Source: Paludibacter sp.
GTDB taxonomy: Bacteria > Bacteroidota > Bacteroidia > Bacteroidales > Paludibacteraceae
Direction of reading: 5' to 3'
Assembly (NCBI GenBank): GCA_009787075.1
Contig: WRGS01000194.1
Span: forward strand, 1-10,114
DNA length: 10,114 nt
In this document: positions 1 through 7,209 of the stretch, piece by piece
Numbering within the stretch: the first letter of the stretch is position 1
How the letters are laid out: every line of letters begins with the position of its first letter
Made by a program: the position numbers and the translations under genes
Notes under the pieces: model-generated
Told to the model about the DNA's origin: nothing
Databases searched by the model: none
Seen by the model: the letters and a program-made list of their open reading frames with translations, nothing else

Positions 1-563
1 GCAAAAAGTTTTGGCGCAATATTTAAATCAATCCCACCGTCAATTTCTATCAAAAAGTCGGCGTTGTGTTTTTTGCCGATTTCTTTGAGTTGTGCAATTC
101 TTTCAAATGTTTCAGGAATAAATTTTTGTCCGCCAAAACCTGCAAAAACCGACATCAGCAGCACCATATCCACATGTTTAATAACAGGCGTAAGCGCAGC
201 CACAGGCACATTAGGATTTATCGTAACTCCAACTTTTGCTCCGCAACGGCGGATTAATTCAACAGTTGCCAACGGATTATTAACCGTTTCCAAATGAAAA
301 GTTATAGTGTTTGCTCCTGCGGCGGCAAAACGTTCAATATATTTATCAGGATTTTGAATCATTAAATGAACGTCCAACTCTTTGATAATATGCCGTTTTA
401 TTGCCTCTAAAACAGGAAAACCAAAAGAAATATTTGGCACAAAAATGCCGTCCATAACATCAATATGCACCCATTGGGCACGCGAACTGTTGAGCATGCC
501 GCAAACCGACTGCAAATTGCTGAAATCGGCTGCAAGAATTGAAGGGGCAATTATTTTTGTCAT
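1..563 (-). CDS. rpe: Ribulose-phosphate 3-epimerase, partial (C-terminus beyond window)
   Basis: This enzyme interconverts D-ribulose 5-phosphate and D-xylulose 5-phosphate in the cytosolic pentose phosphate pathway. The ATG is at 563-561 and about 187 codons are visible; the family is usually 210-225 residues, so some 30 residues lie off the left edge. Reading the minus strand by hand gives the family signatures: APSILAADF near residues 6-14 (Ser8), HIDVMDGIFVPN at 33-44 (His33 and Asp35 as metal ligands), VHLMI at 65-69 (His66), the phosphate-binding loop MSVFAGFGGQKF, and EIDGGI with Asp175 as the remaining metal ligand. FA replaces the more usual NP before GFGGQ, a conservative change. 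It starts 43 bp after the stop of the outer-membrane protein gene and is probably the last visible gene of a four-gene transcript. No stop or frameshift occurs in the visible part. Identification is secure. Confidence 0.95.
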   Translation of the reverse strand, partial: MTKIIAPSILAADFSNLQSVCGMLNSSRAQWVHIDVMDGIFVPNISFGFPVLEAIKRHIIKELDVHLMIQNPDKYIERFAAAGANTITFHLETVNNPLATVELIRRCGAKVGVTINPNVPVAALTPVIKHVDMVLLMSVFAGFGGQKFIPETFERIAQLKEIGKKHNADFLIEIDGGIDLNIAPKLF

Positions 564-606
564 AAATTTAATTTTAAAAAAAATTCAACCTGCTAACTTC
601 TATTTT

Positions 607-1224
607 CTATTTTCTGAAAAATATATATCCTAATGAAATCGAAAGTCCGCCGTGGCTGGCTCTTGCATTTCCAATACCGCTGTATTGATTTAACAAACTG
701 AAATCGTAACCCATTTTAAAGCGCAAATGGTTGTATTGTATTCCTATTCCAAAACCTGCAAGCACATTGAAAGGCGAAATATTATTTTTTTTGTCGTAAA
801 TATTTTCTTTTGTGCTGCCGTTGGGTAATGTTGCAGTTTGCGTGCCAAAAAGCGCGTAAGAAAGTTTCGGACCCGCTTCAACAGAAATATTCATATCGTC
901 AAGCACTTCCATTACAAAAGCTGCATGAATTGGAATATCCAAAAAGCCGTGCTTATAAGAATCTGTCTCTACTCCCAAACCATAACGTTCGGTGTTTTTT
1001 CTACCAAATTGGCTGTAAGTCAGCCCTGTAAAAATATTCCACTCGTCTTTAATTCGCAAATCGTAACTCAACCCCGCCGAAAAGCCGTTCATATTTTGCT
1101 TTCCGCCAAAATTGGTGTAATTTATAGAATTAAGCGCATAACCAATATTCACTCCAAACTGCGCCGAAACTTTGCCCGCGCAAACCAGCATTACAAAAAC
1201 TGATATAAAAATTATCTTTTTCAT
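607..1224 (-). CDS. Small outer-membrane beta-barrel protein (porin-family fold)
   Basis: The protein has 205 residues. It begins with a typical Sec signal peptide (MKKIIFISVFVMLVCAG, predicted cleavage after Ala21 in KVSAQ). The remainder alternates short amphipathic strands with Gly/Asn turns, for example FGVNIGYALNSINY, FSAGLSYDL, WNIFTGLTYSQFG, LDIPIHAAFVM, ISVEAGPKLSYALFG, LAGFGIGIQY and LRFKMGYDFSL, ending in the strand LSISLGYIFF. This is the pattern of Bacteroidota 'outer membrane protein beta-barrel' / PorT-like proteins, probably 8-10 strands. The last residues are FFRK rather than a bare terminal aromatic. No substrate or partner can be assigned; it may be structural, a small porin, or part of an envelope assembly. 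It lies between an oxidoreductase and rpe with gaps of 69 and 43 bp, so co-transcription is likely. I saw no promoter box of its own in the 69-bp gap. The fold is fairly certain, the role unknown. Confidence 0.85.
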   Translation of the reverse strand: MKKIIFISVFVMLVCAGKVSAQFGVNIGYALNSINYTNFGGKQNMNGFSAGLSYDLRIKDEWNIFTGLTYSQFGRKNTERYGLGVETDSYKHGFLDIPIHAAFVMEVLDDMNISVEAGPKLSYALFGTQTATLPNGSTKENIYDKKNNISPFNVLAGFGIGIQYNHLRFKMGYDFSLLNQYSGIGNARASHGGLSISLGYIFFRK

Positions 1225-1293
1225 ATTAAAATATTTTATAAATAAAAATTTTCAATTAATTCCATTTTCCTCACAACTTCTATCTTTCAATAA

Positions 1294-2319
1294 TCAAACG
1301 CTCTTTCTCCACTGATTATCGCGCACTTGATAAATTCGTTCAATAATATCAACCACTTTCATTCCTTCCAAAACATTTGTGCTTATTGTACCTTTGTCTG
1401 TAAGTTTTTCCACAACATTTTGAATAACATAATGATGATTTTGCGCCGAGCCTTTATACGCTCCATAATCGTTTGGCGGATTTGACGGTGCTAATTCTGG
1501 CATTTGATAATCTTTGACGTGGCAATACACAACCTCGTTCATATATTGCCCCGCAACTTTTATCGTGCCTTTTTCTCCAATAATTGTGATTGAACTTTCA
1601 AGATTTGTATCCCAAACCGATGTAGAATAGTTGAGCGTCCCCATTCCGCCGTTAATAAAATCGAAAGTAACCGAGCCGCTGTCTTCAAAATCGGTAAGTT
1701 TCCTGTGGTTGAAATCGGCAAAATTGCCGCGAATATTTGTAATATCGCCAAAAAGCCAATACATAATATCAATAAAATGAGAGAATTGCGTGAAAAGCGT
1801 TCCTCCGTCGAGAGTTTGGTCGCCGTGCCAATTGCCTTTTACATAATAACGTTCATCTCTATTCCAATAACAGTCGAGTTTTACCATAAAAATTTTGCCC
1901 AATCGGCGTTCGTCCATTATCTCGCGCAGCCAAACCGAAGGCGGCGAATAGCGGTTTTGCATTACACAAAACACGTGACGCGACATTTCGAGCGAAGTAG
2001 CAAGAATTTTTTCCGCATCTTTTTTAGTAATCGCAATTGGTTTTTCAATCACAACGTGACAGCCTGCGCGTAAGGCTTTAATCGAATAATCAGCGTGATA
2101 ACCATTTGGCGTACAAATATTTACAACATCAATATCAAGCCCTGCGGCAAGCAGGTCGTCTATATTTGAAAAATACGGCACTTCAATTTCCGCATTTTCG
2201 GTTTGTTCTTTTGGCAGAATATCACATACGGCAACTAATTGCGAGTCCTTATTTCTGCGAATCATTTCGGCGTGGCGTCTTCCGATATGTCCTTGCCCTA
2301 TTATTGCAAATTTTATCAT
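1294..2319 (-). CDS. Gfo/Idh/MocA-family NAD(P)-dependent oxidoreductase (sugar or sugar-nucleotide dehydrogenase)
   Basis: This 341-residue protein has the usual family length and layout. The N-terminal Rossmann domain opens with IIGQGHIGRRHAE, where GQGHIG at 8-13 is the dinucleotide loop, and has NICTPNGYHAD at 68-77 and the hallmark EKPIAI at 92-97, in which Lys93 is the usual catalytic or substrate-binding lysine. The C-terminal alpha/beta substrate domain contains GNWHGDQTLDGGTLFTQFSH at 162-181, with His181 at the family's conserved His. The position often held by Asp in GGxxxDxxxH is Gln178. Together with the YYxxxxWxG segment, this resembles the WlbA/WbpB branch that oxidises UDP-N-acetyl-glucosaminuronate. 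No polysaccharide or aminosugar genes are nearby, so the substrate is unproven; inositol, other sugars or biliverdin-like substrates cannot be excluded. There is no signal peptide, so it is cytosolic. It lies 44 bp after the RNase H gene and 69 bp before the beta-barrel gene, probably on the same transcript. Confidence 0.9.
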   Translation of the reverse strand: MIKFAIIGQGHIGRRHAEMIRRNKDSQLVAVCDILPKEQTENAEIEVPYFSNIDDLLAAGLDIDVVNICTPNGYHADYSIKALRAGCHVVIEKPIAITKKDAEKILATSLEMSRHVFCVMQNRYSPPSVWLREIMDERRLGKIFMVKLDCYWNRDERYYVKGNWHGDQTLDGGTLFTQFSHFIDIMYWLFGDITNIRGNFADFNHRKLTDFEDSGSVTFDFINGGMGTLNYSTSVWDTNLESSITIIGEKGTIKVAGQYMNEVVYCHVKDYQMPELAPSNPPNDYGAYKGSAQNHHYVIQNVVEKLTDKGTISTNVLEGMKVVDIIERIYQVRDNQWRKSV

Positions 2320-2363
2320 TTCTTATTTTTCTCAAAATTAAAAATTTATATTAATTGATTTAT

Positions 2364-3305
2364 TTATTTTCTTCCATAATCCGCAGGAATTTCACCCCAA
2401 AGGGAGGTGTTCCATTTTAAAATTTTTGTATCAAAATCGTTGTTTTTCAGCCATCTCACAGCACGCTCAATTACTTCAAATGTCTTCTTATTGCGAACAT
2501 TAAGCGCAAGTTTTGTTTTACACGCTTTTTGCCTAACCCACAAAATCGCATTTTGACTGTCGCTGTAAATGATTTTCAGCGGTTTTTCTTCGTTTTTGAA
2601 CTTTGCCAAAGTATGCACAATTCCCAAAAATTCGCCTATATTATTAGTTGCCTCTTCGAGTTTATAGTTGAAAATCACTTTTCGCGTTTGCGTATCAACA
2701 GCGCGGTATTCAGTAACTCCCGGATTGCCGCTGGTGGAAGCATCAACGCAAACACTGTCCATAATCGGTTTATTATCACTAATTTCTGTGTTTGTATTTT
2801 GTACATTTGCAGAAAAAAACATTGTTTCCTCAGGCAAATCATTTGGCAAATTCTGTTTGTTCGCCATTGTTTTTGCAAGTTGTTCGGCATGCAAAAACTC
2901 GGCAGAATTTCTCACACTTTGGGCGCGTTCAAACTTGATATTGTGTCCGCTTTCGCCGATTATTTTGTCAAGTTCTTTCCAAAGTTCAATATTTTTTATT
3001 TTTTTAAATCCATTGTGTTTCCAATTTTCGAGCCAGCCTTTTGTAAAAGTATCAATAATATTTCCATTCAAAAGAAAAACGGTTACATTGCTCGGATTTT
3101 TTATGTTAAGCAAACCTTGTGCAATGCCGCGCATTTCCATTCTCGCATTTGTTGTGTTGGCAAAGCCGCCGTAAATTTCATTTGCCCACTGTTCATTAAC
3201 CAAAATTACAACACCGTAACCACCGTTGCCTGCCGCCGTCTCGCCGTTTGAATTTTCGGAAATCACACACGAACCGCACACAAAAATCTGAATTTCGTCT
3301 TTCAT
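2364..3305 (-). CDS. Two-domain ribonuclease H: degenerate N-terminal RNase HI fold plus intact Bacteroidota-type RNase H domain
   Basis: The 313-residue cytosolic protein should cleave RNA in RNA-DNA hybrids through its C-terminal half. That domain (about 180-313) has a full acidic set: Asp188 in CVDASTSGNPG, Glu225 in NNIGEFLGI, Asp249 in IYSDSQNAI and Asp309 in the C-terminal WGEIPADYGRK, the signature of Bacteroidota RNase H. The N-terminal half (about 4-148) aligns by eye along the length of E. coli RNase HI: IFVCGSC against IFTDGSC, GGYG, TTNARMEM against TTNNRMEL, ENWKHNGFKK against HNWKKRGWKT, and NIELWKELD against NVDLWQRLD. Its metal ligands are mostly gone: Cys10 for Asp10, Asn80 for Asp70, Glu141 for Asp134, with only Glu57 kept; the active-site His region is also lost. 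It is therefore probably a non-catalytic hybrid-binding or structural domain. Related Bacteroidota enzymes usually carry a short viroplasmin-like hybrid-binding domain there instead. An Asn-rich linker spans about 150-180. It is the first gene of the likely four-gene unit. Confidence 0.9.
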   Translation of the reverse strand: MKDEIQIFVCGSCVISENSNGETAAGNGGYGVVILVNEQWANEIYGGFANTTNARMEMRGIAQGLLNIKNPSNVTVFLLNGNIIDTFTKGWLENWKHNGFKKIKNIELWKELDKIIGESGHNIKFERAQSVRNSAEFLHAEQLAKTMANKQNLPNDLPEETMFFSANVQNTNTEISDNKPIMDSVCVDASTSGNPGVTEYRAVDTQTRKVIFNYKLEEATNNIGEFLGIVHTLAKFKNEEKPLKIIYSDSQNAILWVRQKACKTKLALNVRNKKTFEVIERAVRWLKNNDFDTKILKWNTSLWGEIPADYGRK

Positions 3306-3330
3306 TTATATTTATGGAAAAATAAAAGTG

Positions 3331-3361
3331 CAAAATTAAAAATAATTTACCATTTTACAAT
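3331..3361 (-). promoter_or_regulatory. Bacteroidota-type promoter for the RNase H gene and downstream genes
   Basis: On the minus strand a -7 box TAATTTTG (3338-3331) fits the Bacteroidota consensus TAnnTTTG. It is preceded after 19 bp by ATTG (3361-3358), matching the -33 consensus TTTG at three of four bases. The ATG is 25 bp downstream of the -7 box, giving a short A-rich leader. No comparable box is seen before the next three minus-strand genes, so this may drive all four. The assignment rests on pattern matching in AT-rich DNA. Confidence 0.5.
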
Positions 3362-3460
3362 TTTCTGTTTGTCATTTTTTTTATTATGTGTCTTGTATCT
3401 TTTTCCTGAATTTATTTTTAAGTATTTAAAAATCAGTTGTTTGATAAAAAGATGTTATGA

Positions 3461-3501
3461 TTTACACAAAAATTTAAAGTCTGTTTAAATTTTTGTGTAA
3501 A
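3461..3501. repeat. Perfect 18-bp inverted repeat with 5-nt spacer
   Basis: The left arm TTTACACAAAAATTTAAA (3461-3478) and right arm TTTAAATTTTTGTGTAAA (3484-3501) are exact reverse complements around the spacer GTCTG. The match stops abruptly at both ends. Only two of the 18 pairs are G-C, and no U-tract follows on either strand, so it is not a standard intrinsic terminator, though it could act as a second transcription stop. An operator or a remnant of a small inverted-repeat element are alternatives. Confidence 0.85.
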
Positions 3502-3617
3502 ATGTAAAACCTTGTTTAATTTTTGGCAAACATATCAATTTTATATAATATAAAAAAAAATGTAAAGACGGCGATAAAAAGTTACATTTACAATTTGAAA
3601 CTATTTTTTTGGAACAC

Positions 3618-3656
3618 ACAAAGCCGATAATCTATTGTTCAGATTGTCGGCTTTGT
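3618..3656 (-). terminator. Terminator-like hairpin after the chaperone pair
   Basis: A 16-bp stem (3618-3633 with 3641-3656) has one imperfect pair (A-C on the minus strand, G-U on the plus strand) and a 7-nt loop. The core is the AAGCC/GGCTT type, and it begins 19 bp beyond the stop of the second chaperone gene at 3675. On the minus strand the stem ends in GGCTTTGTGTT, giving a short imperfect U-rich tail. The position fits transcription ending after the operon; the weak U-tract limits certainty. Confidence 0.6.
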
Positions 3657-3674
3657 TATGGCGAATTTTTATTT

Positions 3675-5033
3675 TTATTTCTTTATCCAACCCGGATATT
3701 GAAAGTTGCAGTTTACCCACGCGGGGTCAATGCTTATGTATGTTTCTTTTTGCTTTTTGGCAATCCAATCTTTAAGAAAATCGTTTTGCTGCTTACTTTC
3801 GTAAATATTTTTCAACAGTTGATAATCGTCAGTGAGGTTTGCCTTGTGCGTTTCTGTACGTGATTTCAATTTTACCACCGCCACTGTTTCCTTGTTTGTG
3901 CTGTTGTCAATCATTGTAAATGGGTCGGAAATTTCACCGATTTTCATTGAATAAACTACTTTTGCCACTTCCGACGGCAATTGTTGATATTCAAATTTTG
4001 AAGAGCCTGTATTGCCGTTCATCATCAATCCTGCATTGAGAGCGGTATTTTTATCTGTAGAAAACCGCATAACTGCCTGCTCAAAAGTGATTTTCCCTTC
4101 GCGGATTTGATTGGCAACAGAATCGAGCAAATGAATTGCTTTTTGGCGGTCTTCGGTTGTTACGCGCGGTTTGAGCAGGATATGACGTACATTAACTCGG
4201 TCGCCACGCCGTTCAATAAGTTGAAGAATATGAAAACCATATTCGGTTTCCACAATCCGCGATACTTTATTTGGGTCGGTTAAGTTAAAAGCGGTATTCG
4301 CAAATTCTGGCGTCATCATTCCGCGCCCAAAAAATCCTGTTTCGCCGCCGCGTTTTGCAGTTTCAATATCTTCGGAATACAGCCGCGCCAACATAGAAAA
4401 TTCCGTTTCTCCGCTATTTACACGCTCGGAAAATTCGCGCAGGCGTTCTTTGGTGCGGTTAATTTCCTCAACAGGAATCGGCGGTTGAATACTTACAATC
4501 TGCAATTCCACTTCTGTCGGCACTGTCGGCACACTGTCTTTCGACAATCCGTTAAAATATCTGCGCACTTCGGCAGGCGTTGGTTTGATGTTTTCCACAA
4601 GTTTGCGTTGAACTTGCTGGGTAATCATTTGGTCGTGAACCATTTGCTGTATGTCTTCGCGGATTGCGTTATATGGTTTTTCCCAGTATGCTTCCAAACG
4701 TTCGCGCGAGCCGATTTGCGAAATATAATAGTTCATACGGTTGTCCGTTTCCTGCGTTACAGTTTTATTATCAACGGTAATGCTATCGACCTGCGCCTGA
4801 TGAAGATAAAGTTTGTGAATTGCAATTTGCTCTGGGATAGTGCAATCGGCATCTGCTCCAATAGTTTGTCCGCTGCGCTGTGCATCTTTTTTGTATTCTT
4901 CAACATCGGAACGCAAAATTGCATCATCGCCGATAGTCCAAATCACTTCGTCAATAATATTTTTTTGTGCCAAAATATTGTTTGCGCTTATCAAAAATAT
5001 TGACGCGCAAGCAATTAAATATTTTTTATACAT
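3675..5033 (-). CDS. Periplasmic SurA-like peptidylprolyl isomerase with two parvulin domains (452 aa)
   Basis: This periplasmic chaperone is expected to accompany outer-membrane proteins and isomerise prolyl bonds. Residues 1-22 are a signal peptide (LIACASIFLISA, cleavage after LA before Gln23). An N-terminal SurA-like chaperone domain spans about 24-165 (IDEVIWTIGDDAILRSDVE is typical). The first parvulin domain (about 174-275) has LYSEDIETAKRGGETGFFGRG and YGFHILQLIERR. The second (about 280-392) starts NVRHILLKP; its substrate loop is altered (FSTDKNTALNAGLMMNG, without the GGxLGW form), so it may be less active. Length and order fit Bacteroidota SurA homologues. The start is 20 bp after the stop of the 650-residue paralogue, so the two are surely co-transcribed, and a hairpin follows the stop. 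I leave the symbol blank because Bacteroidota carry several such paralogues and orthology to surA cannot be settled here. Confidence 0.92.
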   Translation of the reverse strand: MYKKYLIACASIFLISANNILAQKNIIDEVIWTIGDDAILRSDVEEYKKDAQRSGQTIGADADCTIPEQIAIHKLYLHQAQVDSITVDNKTVTQETDNRMNYYISQIGSRERLEAYWEKPYNAIREDIQQMVHDQMITQQVQRKLVENIKPTPAEVRRYFNGLSKDSVPTVPTEVELQIVSIQPPIPVEEINRTKERLREFSERVNSGETEFSMLARLYSEDIETAKRGGETGFFGRGMMTPEFANTAFNLTDPNKVSRIVETEYGFHILQLIERRGDRVNVRHILLKPRVTTEDRQKAIHLLDSVANQIREGKITFEQAVMRFSTDKNTALNAGLMMNGNTGSSKFEYQQLPSEVAKVVYSMKIGEISDPFTMIDNSTNKETVAVVKLKSRTETHKANLTDDYQLLKNIYESKQQNDFLKDWIAKKQKETYISIDPAWVNCNFQYPGWIKK

Positions 5034-5053
5034 AAATTTTATTCTAAAAACAA

Positions 5054-7006
5054 TTAATTTTCCTTTATCATTTTCAGCACTTTTTCATCAACAGCAACAG
5101 GATATTTCACACGCAAATTTTTCTCCCATTGGGCTTGTAAAACATCTTGATAATCAGCGGTTACCTGTCCGCGAACATCAGTATATTCTTCGGGAATTGT
5201 GCCAAGATTTTTCCCAACAACAAAGGAATACGGAAATTGCGCATCGGGTTCATAATTTTCCAAATTATTAAATACTTGTTTATCAACTTCTTTATTATCG
5301 CCTTGAGCAAACAGTCCGCGTTCAATACGAACAACCTGCACTCCTTCCTTGTTCAGCGCAATAACTTCTTTTTCAAACGGCTGAATTTCCTGTGAAATTT
5401 TCAATGCTCTTTGATAAATTTCCAAGTCTTTGCAATAAACGACAGTACCTTTGAAATGCGGTTTTTCCCAAATATATTTATCTTTATTTTTGGCAAAAAA
5501 TTGTACCAAACCTGTTGTATCGGTTTGCGAACGTTCCCAAACTTCGCTGTTAGAAATATCGAAAAGTAAGATTCCATCGTGATATTCCCGCACAAGATTT
5601 TTGAAATCAGGATATTTATTTTCCAATTGCACATCTTCAAGTTCAATGAGTTTGCGTCCTTCAAATTCGCTGACTTTATCAACAATAATATCCTGCGGCA
5701 AAGTTTTTCTTGTCATATAATACACGCGCATAAAGTTGTTCAAATCGCGTTGCGTGTAGGTTTTTCCATTAAGTTTGAGAATCGGTTTGTTAAAATTTTC
5801 CACTTTTTTGAAAAACGTAGTGTCGAGCGGATAATTCATGCCGCCTTCGGTATTTACAAACGTATAGTAATCAGCCAGATTTTCCGAAAGCACAACAGGT
5901 TTGTACTGCGCTTTAAGTTTTGCAATAAAAGCGTTTTTGCCTGCTTGAGAGCGTTCATCGCGTTGAATTTGGCGTTCAATTTGAGGTTTTAATTCCTCAA
6001 AAGAGCCGAGCGGTTTTTTACCCAAAAGTTTTATAATATGCAATCCGTATGCTGTTTGAAACGGTTTTGAAATATCGCCTATTTTTTGTAAAGCAAACGC
6101 CTGCTGTTCAAATTCCGGCATCATTTGTCCTGTGTGGAAAGGCTGCAATTCGCCTCCGTTTTGCCCTGAGGCTTTGTCGTCAGAAAAATTAACTGCCAAT
6201 ACTCCAAAAGCATCGCCTGCAAGCAAACGATTATAAATGGAATCCATAAGTTTTTCATTTCCCTGATTTTTTACCAAATCATTTTTGTCAAATGTTTTAA
6301 AAATATGCGCAATATGAATTTCGCCGACATCGGGTCGCCGTGCATTTACTTTGATAATATGATAACCAACCTGTGAGCGTACAGGCTGTGAAATTTCGCC
6401 TGCTTTGAGCGCGTAAGCCGCTTTTTCAAAAGGATAAATGGTAGAAAAAGCCGTCAGCCAGCCAAAATGTCCGCCGTTCTGCTGCACCATTTTGTCGTCC
6501 GAAAAACGTTTTGCAACAGAATCAAAAGGCTCTGTTTTCAGGGCTGTACGTGCTGCAAGCGCTTTTTTGTATGCCGCCAAAGTGTCGGCTGGCGTTGCCT
6601 GCGGCGATAGAGCAATCAAAATATGGCTCACGTCTAAATCTTCTTTCATAAAATTGTACGCCTCGCGCACAACTGCTTGCTGAGCCGCATCATCAGTTAG
6701 ATATTGCTGCGCCAACTGGTCGCGATATTGCTTCAATTCCGTACGAAAAGCAAGCGTTGTGTCAATTCCGTGCGCTTTGGCATCTGCCACTTTCAGTTTG
6801 AAAAGTTCAAACATATCAACATATTCGGACAGCGTTTTTTTGTCGGCAACATTGCCGGCATTGTTTTTATTGTAAAGATACTCAAATTCAGATAGTTGCA
6901 CTTTGTCTTTACCAACTGTCATCAAAACGGGGTCGTTCTTTTGCGCGAATACAAATCCGCTTAAAACCACAGAAAAACTTAAAATTAATAATACCTTTGT
7001 TTTCAT
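5054..7006 (-). CDS. Periplasmic PpiD/SurA-type peptidylprolyl isomerase with two parvulin domains (650 aa)
   Basis: This is a large exported folding factor. A signal peptide (VLLILSFSVVLSGFVFAQ, cleavage after Ala21) leads into a SurA-N-like helical domain (about 23-120, with VLMTVGKDKVQLSEFEYLY). Parvulin domain 1 spans about 124-222 (LDVSHILIAL, FSDDKMVQQNGGHFGWL, VGYHIIKV) and domain 2 about 229-328 (EIHIAHIFKTF, FSDDKASGQNGGELQPF, YGLHIIKLLG). Both keep the H-x-x-x-x core and the NGG loop. The C-terminal 300 residues, including YHDGILLFDISNSEVWERSQ at 475-494, form the helical region seen in Bacteroidota homologues of this size. There is no transmembrane anchor beyond the signal peptide, unlike E. 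coli PpiD, and no lipobox Cys. It is the first gene of the two-gene chaperone operon; a possible promoter lies 38 bp upstream. The N-terminal Met precedes a perfect signal peptide, so the start is secure. Confidence 0.92.
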   Translation of the reverse strand: MKTKVLLILSFSVVLSGFVFAQKNDPVLMTVGKDKVQLSEFEYLYNKNNAGNVADKKTLSEYVDMFELFKLKVADAKAHGIDTTLAFRTELKQYRDQLAQQYLTDDAAQQAVVREAYNFMKEDLDVSHILIALSPQATPADTLAAYKKALAARTALKTEPFDSVAKRFSDDKMVQQNGGHFGWLTAFSTIYPFEKAAYALKAGEISQPVRSQVGYHIIKVNARRPDVGEIHIAHIFKTFDKNDLVKNQGNEKLMDSIYNRLLAGDAFGVLAVNFSDDKASGQNGGELQPFHTGQMMPEFEQQAFALQKIGDISKPFQTAYGLHIIKLLGKKPLGSFEELKPQIERQIQRDERSQAGKNAFIAKLKAQYKPVVLSENLADYYTFVNTEGGMNYPLDTTFFKKVENFNKPILKLNGKTYTQRDLNNFMRVYYMTRKTLPQDIIVDKVSEFEGRKLIELEDVQLENKYPDFKNLVREYHDGILLFDISNSEVWERSQTDTTGLVQFFAKNKDKYIWEKPHFKGTVVYCKDLEIYQRALKISQEIQPFEKEVIALNKEGVQVVRIERGLFAQGDNKEVDKQVFNNLENYEPDAQFPYSFVVGKNLGTIPEEYTDVRGQVTADYQDVLQAQWEKNLRVKYPVAVDEKVLKMIKEN

Positions 7007-7043
7007 TTTTAAATAAATTTTTATACGTTTTCAAAAATTTCGG

Positions 7044-7051
7044 CAAAGTTA
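7044..7051 (-). promoter_or_regulatory. Candidate -7 box for the chaperone operon
   Basis: The minus-strand sequence TAACTTTG (7051-7044) matches TAnnTTTG and lies 38 bp upstream of the 650-residue chaperone's ATG. No good TTTG -33 box is seen 19-21 bp further upstream, so the call is weak. Confidence 0.35.
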
Positions 7052-7160
7052 CAATAATTTTACTAATTTGCGCCTTTAAAATTAAAATATAAATATTTTT
7101 TCACAAATATTTTCACAAAATCACAAGAGATTTTTATACACGCATACCGAAAATTTATAT

Positions 7161-7200
7161 CAATGCTGTGGGGTGGGGGATTCGAGCCTCAGTGCCGAAC
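7161..7200. other. GC-rich island resembling a tRNA 3' (T-arm) fragment, possible integration scar
   Basis: In otherwise very AT-rich DNA, 7167-7200 carries GTGGGGTGGGGGATTCGAGC followed by CTCAGTGCCGAAC. The GGATTCGAGCC core looks like the T-arm of a tRNA read on either strand. No D-arm, anticodon arm or matching acceptor strand is found beside it, and the T-stem pairs poorly, so this is not a working tRNA. Such fragments next to hairpins are what attachment sites of integrative elements can leave behind. This reading is inference; a dispersed repeat is an alternative. Confidence 0.3.
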
Positions 7201-7209
7201 AAACATTGA

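Larger units (their letters stand above)
3306..3674. other. Gene-free AT-rich spacer
   Basis: This 369-bp stretch separates the chaperone pair (ending at 3675) from the promoter of the RNase H gene. No reading frame in it looks like protein. It contains, from right to left, a terminator-like hairpin (3618-3656), a low-complexity A/T stretch around 3540-3560, a perfect 18-bp inverted repeat (3461-3501), and the promoter at 3331-3361. Confidence 0.8.

Noticed and set aside
2529..3251. Long plus-strand open frame (240 codons) opposite the RNase H gene
   Set aside because: It is antisense to a gene with clear domain signatures. Its translation is rich in Cys, Phe, His and Ile with no recognisable motif, as expected from the complement of AT-rich coding sequence.
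3306..3674. Short frames in the AT-rich spacer as possible toxin or leader peptides
   Set aside because: None is longer than a few dozen codons with credible composition, and none is paired with a promoter and start in a sensible order.
4485..5271. Plus-strand open frames of 172 and 143 codons opposite the chaperone genes
   Set aside because: They lie within secure minus-strand parvulin genes, show no family signature, and have no promoter of their own.
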